Shown here piece after piece: positions 21,111-31,571 of a DNA stretch of 64,000 bases; the stretch's first letter is position 1; each line of letters starts with the position of its first letter. The notes beneath the pieces are model-generated. The model did no database searches and was not told the DNA's origin. It saw only the letters and a list, made by a program, of their open reading frames with translations. Position numbers and translations under genes: made by a program. Where the stretch lies: the NCBI RefSeq assembly GCF_019578655.1, contig NC_063261.1:4286446-4350445 (forward strand), given 5' to 3'. The stretch comes from Ricinus communis. Its lineage: Eukaryota > Streptophyta > Magnoliopsida > Malpighiales > Euphorbiaceae.

Positions 21111-21127
21111 CTACCCCACACTTGAGT
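21111..21127 (-). promoter_or_regulatory. Internal polypurine-like motif (B)
   Basis: Minus strand ACTCAAGTGTGGGGTAG, with the neighbouring block cactgtccatagtgtt. Equivalent in position to 10072-10100 in A and 51861-51890 in C. Confidence 0.5.
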
Positions 21128-21389
21128 ATAACACTGTCCATAGTGTTAGAGAGATTAAAACTGAGCAAGCATATGATTCACACATCATGGTTATTGAAGA
21201 TCATGCTGATTTTTTTTTATATAATTAGAAAGGCATAGTGTTCTACTTAACATAAAAAGACAAATGCAAGGAAATAACATAAAATTAAGCATACTACAAG
21301 CAATAAAGTAAAAGGAGATAATAAACTGAAAGAAAATAAAAAGAAAAAGGAAAGAGAAAAATATCACAAATTTTTTTTTCGCTAGGAGT

Positions 21390-22924
21390 CTGTTGATGGT
21401 GTATCCTCACTGGTTGGATCTGCTGGAAGATGGGGGGCAGGGAAATTTGCTAAGGAAGGGGGCGGTGGTGGATCAGGGTCCGTGAAGTATGTTGCCAGAT
21501 CGAACTCCATATCATCAATGAGCTGCTCATTTTGTGCTCCAATCTCTGCCATCTTTTAAATCTGCTCTACTATGAAGTCTGTCTGGGTGGCCTGCCTTTC
21601 TAATCCACTCATGAGCTGCTAAAGCATACTGTTCAAACCGACAAACTATGCCTTCGTCTCTTCTTAAAATCGCACAAACTCAGTATACTGCTGCTGCTGT
21701 AGATCGCAGACTCGATCTAGACAGTCGGCCATTACACTGATTTGAATGCTCGATGTCCCTGCCGAATGAAAGGATGAGGCTCCAGATGAGGGCATAAACA
21801 CTCTAGCTGGGTTAGGAATCCTAACATCCGGAATCCTAGCCGACAGATGTTGGGCTCCTCTAGTCGTTGCCTCTCTAGCCTCCCTGACTATTGTGCTCAC
21901 GAGCCTATATTCTATACCATGTGGATGTCTAGTGGCCGTGATCATCTGCATGTTGATCATCTATCTAATCCCCAGTGGTGTCATGTCACCAATATTTGAA
22001 AGCTCCGACAAACAGTCGTCCAATACATCCAGTCTCTTAGCTAACTTAGTCACGTACGGACCAAAACAACAATGCATCTTCTTTTGGGCGTCTACTATAA
22101 ATGAACAGACTTGGCGAGCCAACAAATATCCCAAGTCTAGCTTCTTCTGATGTTGCATAGCCTAGAGAATAAAGACATCAGTCTGTGTTACTGCCCCAAA
22201 ACTGTCCCATCGGCCTGTAATGGTGTAAGCTAGTAGGGTGTGAAGGTAGCGGAGATGGTCCGATAGGCTAGACGCCTTAGACTTGCTTGGGTAGTATGTT
22301 TCCGGCCTCATTACCAATGAGTCCCATATGGTGTCATATGAAATTGGGTGGATGTAGAGACATCCCTGATACTCCTCCCCTGAGATTTCCTGTTTGGTCC
22401 ATAATCCCAAATGCATGCCAAATTGTGAGACCGACATCGAGAACTCCCTTCCCCCAAGCCTGAAATAAATTGCATCGGTGATGCCGGTTGTGATCATTGC
22501 TGCGGGAAGAAGGTCTTTGAGGAATTCGATCATAAGCTCACGGTAGGTTGGCTCAATGATGTCAAAGAATCTCGCATACAGCAGAGTCTCGAATAGTGTG
22601 CACACATCTTGAGCCAATCCCACTCTCTCCAGGGATGTGAAGTCTATGCAACGGCCCGCCATCACTTGCTTCCATCTCATGACTTGGAATCTACTTTCAT
22701 TGTCTGCATTAGGGAATGTCCACAATAGATGATGGCCAGGTGTGGATGGGTTCACAGCAGTGCTTTCAGTCGGACTATTTCTTTGTTATGGTGGAGGTGG
22801 AAGTCTTTGGTCTTTGGTCTTTGGTTACAGTCTTTGTGGAGGAAGACGTTCCTTCACCACGCGATCGCTTGCTGGTAGCGACACGTTTCAGTTGCTTTCT
22901 ACGAGATTTATCGCGGTCCGTCAT
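21390..22924 (-). pseudogene. ATHILA ORF-1-like protein (B)
   Basis: The best preserved of the three homologues. A likely start at 22924 gives a basic head (MTDRDKSRRKQLKRV) that is soon broken. From 22755 a frame of 197 codons stays open and holds FFDIIEPTYRELMIEFL, a glycine turn FRLGGREFSMSVSQFGMHLG and YIHPISYDTIWDSL. This is the pattern of the Pfam ATHILA ORF-1 family. After single stops the frame goes on with FIVDAQKKMHCCFG and a glutamine-rich C-terminal part to about 21390. No transmembrane segment is evident, so an env function is not supported by what remains. It is preceded by an internal promoter-like array. Confidence 0.75.
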
Positions 22925-23441
22925 ATCACCTAATGCAACGAATTATTAGTTTTTTGTGCAAGAATTCAAGTTAATGAAAGAAATAATCTACCGAAAATCA
23001 ACAGCATAAGGATTATAATTCGACTAACAAAAAATTGTATAAACTAATAAGTCGATACATACCAATCTAATTTATCGTGAACCAGCAATTGCAACTTTAG
23101 TCTAACCATTATTCATGCTTTGCATGCCGTAGGCAAATTTTATTTCCGCCAAAACCCCACACTTATCATTTTCATAACCGACTTCACCGCAAACACAACA
23201 ACTAACGTAAATTAACCTAACTGAGGTCATATTGTTACAATATAAAGCCACCAAGATATCCTAGCATGTCTTAACAAAAGTATATGTATAAAATAAAAGT
23301 CAAATCATGAAAAAAATAAAGCAACAAGTGAAGAGACTTACTTGAATTCACTGAGGAAAGTGAGAAGGATGAGATAAGGGTATAAGAACAACACCTTTGA
23401 GCTTAAAAGAAAACAAAAGGGAAGCAAAAATTTTGGAGGGC

Positions 23442-23720
23442 TCCCCTTTTTATAGGCACGGGGTCAGCACGGGTTAGGGTAAGGCCGTGCTAACCAGCAC
23501 GGCTAGGACTCAGCCCGTGCTGAGCCTTCAGCCTTCTTGTGAGCACCTTGGCACGAGTAGTGGCACGGCCGTGCTCATGACAACGGCCTGCGATTGTATC
23601 CCGTGATGCCTTCAGAAGCCGTGACCACTTATTCTTTATCTTTCATCACGGGCTTGACTCCAGCCGTGGTGAGGAGCACGGCCTAGGGTTGTAGCCCGTA
23701 ATGGCCACGGAAACCGTAGG
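23442..23720 (-). promoter_or_regulatory. Internal palindrome array with TATA box (B)
   Basis: Words GCACGGCCGTGC, CAGCACGGG, CCCGTGCTGAG and similar crowd 23456-23720. On the minus strand they are followed directly by GCCTATAAAAAGGGG (23441-23455), a near-ideal TATA box, about 520 bp before the ATG of the ATHILA-like ORF. 22925-23440 is AT-rich leader. Confidence 0.65.
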
Positions 23721-23959
23721 GAAACGAGGTGTTTCTGGGCTTTCCTTTGCCATCTCGAGTCGCCTTACTCCCTACCTGTATTCGACACATATACGCACGT
23801 AATTAGATCATAAAACAAGTAAATATGGTCAAACGGAAGAGTTCGTCCTCACCGATTACATAAGTCCGAATAAAATTAAAAACCCTAATTACTATTAAGA
23901 AACTATAATAAAGTCAGAGGAAAATAATGAAATAATCACAACTAATAAAAAAATAGATT

Positions 23960-23995
23960 CAGGAATGCCTCCCGAAGGCGCTTCTTTTTGTTTGA
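23960..23995 (-). other. Conserved post-pol motif (B)
   Basis: On the minus strand AAGAAGCGCCTTCGGGAGGC, the equivalent of the motif in A (7312-7331) and C (about 54605-54628). It lies only about 130 bp after the truncated protease ORF, marking where pol was removed. Confidence 0.55.
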
Positions 23996-24120
23996 GTCGT
24001 CTAGCTGGACTCTGCATCAGCATTCCTACATCGCGGGCAAATTAAGAAGGTAGGCTGAATGTAAGTTGGGGCTCGAGGCATATAAGCGCAATGAGAAGGT
24101 CCGATGTGTGCGGTAGATGA

Positions 24121-24820
24121 CTAAGGAGGCGCTCTCTGGACCGATTTGGGATGTCCATTCATCCACTCCGAATTCCGGCTAAGTGACCTGTCAAAAACAA
24201 ACTTGCAACTACCCTTCTCGGGTCTATCATAGCACAAAGTCTCATATTGATACAAGTTGTTTTTTTCGGATGAATAACACATACTAATAGGGGAAGAAAC
24301 ATGTATAGCATCATCCATTTGTACATCTTGTGGTTGTGTATTACATGCAAGATCAATTCCATCAATACTACAAATGGCATGAACATGGTCGATGGAAGAA
24401 CTATCAAATGAGGGTAAACTAAAAGTGGCACAGTCATCCCCTACATTAAGTTCTAACTTCCCCTCAAATATGTATATTTTAGCTCTAGCTGTGGCAAGGA
24501 AAGGTCTCCCCAAAATTAATGGTACACCATGCACATTGTCCATATCCAAAACCATAAAGTCCACAGGAAATATGAACTTATCTACCTTCACTAGCACATT
24601 TTCCACAATTCCCCTAGGAAGCTTAACAGAACGGTCAGCTAATTGAATGCACATCCTAGTGGATTTTGCCTCCCCCAAACCTAGCGTATTGAACAAACTA
24701 GTGGGCATGACATTTATGCTAGCTCCCAAATCAGCTAATGCATCATCAACACACAAATTACCTAAAGTGCAGGGAATAGTGAAACTCCCTCGATCGTGAC
24801 GTTTCTCTGAAAACTTGCTC
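24121..24820 (-). pseudogene. Aspartic protease domain, truncated after it (B)
   Basis: The frame contains ALADLGASINVMPTSLFNTL, where D-L-G-A-S is the active-site region in this lineage, then IQLADRSVKLPRGIVENVLV, and VPLILGRPFLATA, the conserved protease end. It continues without a break from gag apart from one stop at about 24820. About 115 codons after ILGRPFL the frame ends in an unrelated tail and no RT follows. This is a functional-looking retropepsin domain by motif, with pol deleted directly behind it. It would process its own gag if the nonsense codon were read through. Confidence 0.8.
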
Positions 24821-26632
24821 TAAAACACCGATGAGCACTCCTCGTTAAGCTGAACATAGGTGACCTCCTCCAACTTCCTTTTTCTGCTAAGTATGTCCTT
24901 TAAGAACTTAGCATACTTCGGCATCTGCTCCAATGCATCAATAAAAGGCAAGTTAATATGCAGTTGTCTAAAAATATCTAAAAACTTACTGAACTGCTCT
25001 TTCGCCTCTGCTTGTTTAGCTCTAGTAGGATAAGGAATCTTAGGTTCATATTCCCTTACTAGAAATGATTTCACCTTTCTTTCCTCAGGTTCCCTAACCT
25101 TACTGCTCGCCTCAACCTGCACATCAATAGTGGCGTCATAAAAAACAGGCTTAGAATGAGCTGAAACTAACTTACCTGAACGCAAAGTGATGGCGTTCAC
25201 ATGCTCCCTCGGGTTAAACTCAATGGTGCTCGGGAGCGCTCCTTGCTGCCTCTCAGACAACATCTTGAGATCCGGCCAATCTGGTCTCAAGTTCGAATCG
25301 AGGCTGCTTTGGTTCCTAAGTGCACTATCGGTTTGCTAGAACCTCATCTCTATGGACGTCATGAAACTTCATCATAAGCTCCTCTAAATTTGACTTCTCT
25401 TCCGGTAGAGGGAGGAGCTTGTGCGAGCCCGGTGAATGTTCTGCGGCTGTGATGAAGTCTCTGAAATCAGGTGGACCACAGGCGTTATTGTTCCTCCAAT
25501 CGGAAGTTGAGATGATTGCGCCACCCAGGGTTGTATGTATTCTTTGTAAGGATCGTTCTACTGCCTTGGGGCATTCCCATATAGTCAACTGCTCAACATC
25601 GGAAGACATAGCGAATTAGATGGAAAAGTAGTAGAGGATGAAGCAAACATACCTCACAGCAGTGAGTTCACCGTAATGTCGGGCCCTTTACAAAACTTCG
25701 CGATAGCGTTATTTGCATGAGCCGATATCTGGAGTTGGTCAATCTTCTTGGCTAGAAGCTCCACAGTCTGCCAAAGGCTGTAGAGTCCACTTGGTTGACC
25801 ACTCCTGTCTTCCTAGTAGGCTCACAGAGGATTGCCAACGATAGTTGTTCATGGCCATTTCCTCTATCGGGTTCGAGCACCTTTCGGGCGTCTTACTATT
25901 TAGCGCCCCACCTGCTGCAGTATCCACCATTTGCCTCATTGCAAGGTTCAACCCGCTGTAGAAGGTCTGAACCTGCATCCATACTGGCAATCCGTGATGT
26001 GGGCAGCATCTCAAAAGATCTCTAAACCTCTCCCATGCATCGTACATGCTTTCATCATCAAACTGCACAAAAGAAGATATGTCATTTCTAAGTTTAGCAG
26101 TTTTAGCGGGAGGAAAATACGTATATAAAGAATTTTCAACTAACACCCTCCAAGTAGTAATTGTTTGCTGTGGAAGGGATTGCAACCATCTCTTAGCTCT
26201 GTCCCTCAAGGAAAATGGAAACAATCTCAACCGAATGGCATCATCAGTTGTTCCGTTTATCTTGAATGTGTCACAAATCTCTAAAAAATTAGAGATATGT
26301 GCATTGGGATCCTCGTTGGGAAATCCTCCAAACTGCATGCTCTGCTAGATCATCTGGATCACGTTGGCTTTTATTTCAAAATTGTTGGCCGCTATAGCAG
26401 GTCTGATTATACTAGTTTTCGTCCCATCCAAAGATGGTCGAGCAAACTCGTACATCGTCCTCTGATCCTCATCGGCCTGGGGGTTGAGGTTCTCCATCGC
26501 GTCAGTTCCTTGAACCTGAACTGTAACTCCGTCCTCCTCCTCAACTGCTTGCAAACGTCGTCTCAATAATCTAAGAGAGCGCTCCAGGTCAGATAAGGGT
26601 GCTATGGGATCAGGGTTAGAGCTCCTGGTCAT
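24821..26632 (-). pseudogene. Gag of element B, with stops
   Basis: Start MTRSSNPDPIAPLSDLERSL at 26632, after a 140-bp leader from the primer site. One in-frame TAG (about 26345) separates it from the Retrotrans_gag domain: GGFPNEDPNAHISNFLEICD, LRLFPFSLRDRAKRWLQSLP, YFPPAKTAKLRNDISSFVQF, WERFRDLLRCCPHHGLP and FYSGLNLAMRQMVDTAAGG. This is the canonical plant Ty3/gypsy (Athila/Tat) capsid pattern in full order. The central part (25739-25325) is shifted. The C-terminal part from 25290 holds EHVNAITLRSGKLV and a basic region leading to the protease. It forms the particle protein, but several breaks mean this copy cannot make it. Confidence 0.88.
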
Positions 26633-26777
26633 ATACTACCTGAAACCGACAACCAAACAACCACCAATCAATCAAAAATAATATAACAATAAATAATAAA
26701 AAAATAAAGAATAAATGAATAAAAAAATAATGACTAAATTAACACAAAAACAATTCACTCTAGTTCACCGTTACTGC

Positions 26778-26795
26778 TCCCCGGCAACGGCGCTA
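26778..26795 (-). other. Element B primer binding site (tRNA-Asp-like)
   Basis: Minus strand TAGCGCCGTTGCCGGGGA matches the tRNA-Asp complement except at the second base (A for G). Six bases separate it from the LTR, as in A. Confidence 0.85.
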
Positions 26796-26801
26796 AAAAC
26801 T

Positions 26802-28214
26802 TGATGGTCTATTTATGCAACCTACACCTAAGGCAGTGAACCTACCGATGCAGCCTAGCACTAGTGAATATCAAGGTCGTATCCTTGGAGATCGGGTGAA
26901 CCTAGAGTAACTATTGTTTGCTATGTTATCTAGTTTGAAATAGGGTGTAAAAGTTCTAACGTTACCAGCTAATGGTTATGAATGCAAATAAGTAAATGAA
27001 GGAACAAACCCAAAAGGGGGCCTAAGTGATGGAATTCTAAAGATGGATTTTATGGATTGCCGATCTTGCTTACCCGTGCCTAAATCCTGAATTGAACCCG
27101 GTTCCTCTCTCTCGAGCTTACCGAGTTCCTAAACCTGCACTAACCTAATGGAATCTCTTCCTATCAGATTACTACAGATTAGTATTAAGCATGATTTAAA
27201 ACTATTAAGAGTTATTAATTCTTAATCCGACGAGTAAATCAACCTTATCTCTAAGTGTTAACTACCAGTTCTTACTATTCAATGTCCAGTTGTAACAAGC
27301 ATTTCTCAATGTCAAGAAACAACCCACAAACAATTAATTCAACGTCTCAAATTAACTGAATCAAAATTTTATTACTAAATAGCAAGAAGATTGTAAGAAT
27401 GACAATTACAAATCTAACAATTAAGCATAATCCATCAACAAAGGTGAACCCCAATGGGTTCAAAAGATCTAGCTACTCATGTTCATGGTTAAAGCAATTA
27501 AGGAACAAAATAAGGAAAAGAAAATTAAAGGCATGTACACCCTTCTCTTTCAAGTTGAATGAGAAACCCTAAATTAGCAAATTCGAAATCTCAAACCCTA
27601 GTTGCCTCTTGAATGCTCCCAAAGTTTGTCTTGATCTTCAATTCGATGTTGGAACAAGTGAAATCCCTTCTTCAATTGATGAATTTGATCTCTCAAGGTC
27701 TACAATTGAGGTATAGGAAATAATTGATTGAGTGTGTCTTGGAATTGAGTCAAAAATTCGTGTGCTCTCCAAAAGAACTCAAAATTGCCTATATAGTTGA
27801 TTCAGCATGGCCGGGAGTCCGGTGTGATGGTCAAGCATGGCGGAGTCCGAGCGATCTTGAATCTGTGGAGTCTATTGTGCTGACTCCTTCCAAGCCGTGC
27901 CCAAGCCGGTGCTGAGCCACCACAGGCCGTGCTGGAGGCCGTGGTGGCTTCGAAAGACGTGCTGAAATGGCACAATTGAGGATAGCTTCTTGGCAATTCA
28001 GCACGGCCTAGACCGGGGTGCTAGTCCTCGCCCAATTTGATGGATTTTGGTCTGTAATCACACGTATTTCCCTCGATTATTGATGGTGTCCTTCGAAAAT
28101 GACCTGAAACGAGAAAGGAAATAAAAGACAGGTGATTATAGCATAAAATGGGATAATCATGCATAAAAATGTAAACAATCGGGCATGAAAACATGTGTAG
28201 TATGATGCTTATCA
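26802..28214 (-). repeat. Element B 5' LTR
   Basis: 1,413 bp, close to the 3' LTR. The palindrome array at about 27805-28010 with CTATATAGG at 27789-27798 is the presumed promoter of the element. Confidence 0.92.
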
Positions 28215-28960
28215 GCTTCCCTCATGGTCAGACATTTGAGCTGGACACTTGAAGCCATCCATCTATATAACACCTCATTGTGGCTGATGTAGTTTCTAGC
28301 TTAGATTCGCAATGCATACCTTTTTCCTTGTAAACACTTTTTCTGGATAATCCCTATCTTCTATAAACCTTTGAAAGTCATAAAATCAAGGCTTCTCCTC
28401 TAGTCCCATATAAATTTCCATTATCCACTTTCCATAATAGCAAGGCACCTTAGACTTCACAATTACCAACAGCTTCATCAAGAGCTTAGCAGGTTTGTCC
28501 TGCATAGACGAAAGTGTAGCCAACGCATCTGACATCTGGGTCTCATCTCGACGCAAGTGTATGAACGGACATTTGGAGAAGTTGTAAATCAAAGTCTTGT
28601 GATAGCTGAGGTATGGCTTTAATCTCTCTTCTTTTACATCTCATTCTTCGATGGCTTGCTGAATCACCAACACATAGTTCCCATAGACCATCAATTGCTT
28701 CGTTCTGCTACTATGGCCGCTTATAATCCATATAAACATGCTTCATACTCTGACATGTTATTTGTTACCTTAAAGTCCAATTGTTTGGCCATTGGCAGCA
28801 TTTCTCCCTCATGCATGATTAGAACTACTCCTAACCCCGCACCTCTATTGTTCACTGCTCCAACGAAGTATATCTTCCATTCTTGGATCTCAAATTCCCT
28901 AAAGAATTGATACCAGTTGAGCAATTTACCCAGATAGGTGCAATAGTGAACATACAATAA
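28215..28960 (-). pseudogene. RNase H and linker of the Tat-like host
   Basis: Right-hand continuation of the pol gene cut by element B. From right to left: YFVGAVNNRGAGLGVVL and KVTNNMSEYEACLYGL, the start of an RNase H of the archaeal type found as a second RNase H in Tat-lineage elements. Then CPFIHLRRDETQMSDALATL and a linker to the integrase zinc domain. The first catalytic Asp (usually YFDGAVN) is Val here. RT is not found further right, so the 5' part of the host element is lost or beyond recognition. Confidence 0.75.
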
Positions 28961-29640
28961 TAGGTGTTGTGCAGCAACTAATATATATTATTTGTTATCT
29001 TTTAAAATTATACTACTCAGTATATCTTTTTTAATAATGCAAAATTATTCATTTAATTTTCTTTTAATACATAAACTATAGACTTCATTCTAAATATAAT
29101 TTATACTGAACAAAAAAGTAATCTTGTCGTTAAGATTTAAAACAAACTTTACAAACTTTACATAATAATTAGTCTCATATTTGGATGGAATTAGATGTCT
29201 GAGGGCTATTTTAATTTTTAATACATTTTTAATTAATGTGTAAATAAACTTCAAACAGTAATTATCTTATTCATGAGCATTATTAATTTTAGTGAAGGAA
29301 GCAAAGATTTTAACTTATGGGGAATACACGACCATTGACTATTATTTTAATGATTGATATATTCATTAGAGGGCCTTTGTGATTTTTTTTGCCATCAACA
29401 AGTTTAGTTAGTAAGCTATTACAATCCTCCTCCATCAAGGTTGTGCTAGCATCATATCTCCTTTTATAATATCCATTCATCAAAAAGGAAAGAATCAAAA
29501 ATAAAAATGAAGACCTCGAATAGAAGAAATTTACAAACTATATTGTTGAAAGAAATATATCCATATAAAAGATAGTTTTTATATTATTGCTATATATGAC
29601 GCAATTTTCTCTTATTTTAGTCTGTATAAGTTGGTTCAAA
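28961..29640. other. AT-rich stretch, nothing recognised
   Basis: No coding frame of any family and no clear repeat ends seen. Confidence 0.5.
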
Positions 29641-30630
29641 CTAGATATGGTAAGCAATTTTTGAAACACAAGCCTAATAGATTTTGCTCGAACTTAGCCT
29701 AACGCACACGAAGTATAATTTCAACCAATTCATGTCTTATAGGCATCAAGCGTGGCACAGTTTGGTTAATCAGGTAATGCTCATTAAGAAAATTATTGTT
29801 TTGTTTCATTTTATTAAAATTTTTGAACCAAAAACTATATTAAGTATTAGATTAACAATTAGTTCGGTTAATCAAAAAATTCAATTTTTTAACTAAAGCT
29901 TTTTAGTTAACCGAAATAATAAAAAAATAAAAAGAGAAAAGAAAAGAAAATGGGTTTGATTCACTGAATTTTTAGTTAACTTATGAAAACTTTCAAGGTT
30001 ATTTATAAAAATTTTAATTTTTGAAAAAAAAATGTATATTTATATAACGTAAATATTTAATAATTGAAAAATTATATAAAAAACATAGAAAAATTATATG
30101 TATTTAAAAATATGCAAAAAATTATAAAAAAATTAATAGTAGCAATATAATAATTCAATTTGGTTAACCATCACTTTGCTTTGTTCAATTGCTCTCTCCT
30201 AGATAGGGTTTAACAAACCGAAAATGAAAAAATAAATCGAAATCGATTGGTTCAATTTAGTATATAATCAATTATTTTAAAATATCAGTTCAACATTAGT
30301 TTAGTAAGAGAAAAATTGAATAATATTTCAATTCGGTTTAAACAACTAAAATATTTTATTTAAATAAAAAATAATTTATTTAACTCTAAAAATCTAATTA
30401 CTTATATATTTAAATATTTTTTGTACTGTTGATATTAAATAAAGACATTTTTTCTCATACATATATTATTTATATTTCAAATAATAAAAATAAAAAATAA
30501 AAAATAAAAGATTCAAAATGCCTAAACCGAGTAACTAAATCGAATAGAATTTTTTGACACGGTTTAGTTCAATAACGTTCAATAATGCATTTATCCATTT
30601 TGGTTCAATTTGATAAATAAAATCAAGAGG
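29641..30630. other. AT-rich degenerate repeat with ggttaac/ggttcaatt words
   Basis: Frequent motifs such as ttcggttaatc, agttaaccgaa, ttggttaacc and cggtttagttcaat resemble the subterminal repeats of non-autonomous hAT-type elements. I could not find matching inverted ends or a target duplication. Confidence 0.3.
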
Positions 30631-31187
30631 AAAATTCACCATTTATTCATTTCTTTATAATATTTATAAAAATACCCTCATTTTACTTTTCTTTCAAAAT
30701 TACAGAGTGCTCTTTTCATAAATACCTAATTTTATTTTTCTTTTTTAGTTTTTTACCTTTTCTTCCTTTTTCAACGTCTTTCTTCTTCTTCATTGTTCTC
30801 TTCGGCTTTCTTTCTCATTTTCTTTACATTTCTTCAAATATAATTGGAAAAAAAGCGTAAACAGAAGAGAAACCATATTCTCCATTTACTTTTCTATATT
30901 TTCTACATAGTATCAACTTTTATATTTAAGATTTAAGGGTATTTTTCTCTTTATCCTCTTTTATGCTATTTTTTAAGTATATTTTTTGTATGTTTGTTTA
31001 GTTTAATCTAACTTATTTTTCTTAGTTATTGAGTATTTCCACTAAACGTGTTTGCTAGATTTTAGGTTCAATTTTTTATTTTTTATATTTTTTGATAGTG
31101 TGCAGCTTTCTTGCATCTTTTTCTTCCACATTTTTTTATAGTTATTTCTTTGAATTTTATTTTTGAATTTTTATAATATTTAATAAT

Positions 31188-31571
31188 GTGACAATTTTCT
31201 TTAAGTATATAATGGTTAATACTCGTTCTGTTAGTGACTTTTCTAAAATTATTTCTCAAATTTTAAGAGATTTAAGAGTTCTAAATTATTGTGAGATGGA
31301 AAAGAAGAGTATTGCAATTAAAGATGGTAAAAGATCACTGAAAAATAAGATTGTTGAGAAGATATATGAGAAATCTGAGACAAAATCTACACGAAAAGGA
31401 AAACCTTCTTCTTCTTCTACTGTTCCTGAAAGGAGTTCTAAGAGGAATAAGATCATCATCGAGGAGAAAGTCTCTTCTAAGGTGTCAACACCCATTTTCG
31501 AGATTTATAAACAGAATTATGGAAAACCAGATAATGACAGTTACTATCTTTCTCGAGTCTCGGGAGGTTGA
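31188..31571 (+). CDS. Possible first exon of the DUF1985/Ulp1 gene
   Basis: 127 codons. From the internal MVNTRSVSDFSKIISQIL the frame is lysine- and serine-rich with a likely nuclear-localisation character (SSKRNKIIIEEK). It is preceded by a long pyrimidine-rich leader (30730-31180). I do not recognise a domain. Its composition and codon use (AT-rich, lysine-rich) match the decayed Ulp1 gene that resumes at 42133 after a 3' splice-like tttttgtatattttatag. The two could be exons of one gene separated by later insertions. Alternatively it is an unrelated hypothetical ORF. Confidence 0.35.
   Translation: MTIFFKYIMVNTRSVSDFSKIISQILRDLRVLNYCEMEKKSIAIKDGKRSLKNKIVEKIYEKSETKSTRKGKPSSSSTVPERSSKRNKIIIEEKVSSKVSTPIFEIYKQNYGKPDNDSYYLSRVSGG

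Larger units (their letters stand above)
18279..28214 (-). mobile_element. Element B, Athila-like element with gag and protease, no RT or integrase
   Basis: LTRs at 18279-19731 and 26802-28214 begin TGATAAGCATC and end GACCATCA on the minus strand. The 5-bp duplication GCTTC is perfect (18274-18278 and 28215-28219). Order from the 5' side: tRNA-Asp-like primer site, gag, protease, post-pol motif, internal palindrome array with TATA box, ATHILA ORF-1-like ORF, internal purine motif, non-coding region, purine tract. It is related to A and C but forms a separate family with its own array word (GCACGGCCGTGC). It split the pol gene of a Tat-like element. Confidence 0.93.

Noticed and set aside
21664..22924. 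Retroviral envelope gene in element B
   Set aside because: The position suits env-like ORFs, but no signal peptide or transmembrane segment is visible and the sequence matches the ATHILA ORF-1 pattern.
24392..26569. Several plus-strand ORFs opposite gag and protease of element B
   Set aside because: Shadows of conserved coding sequence on the other strand.
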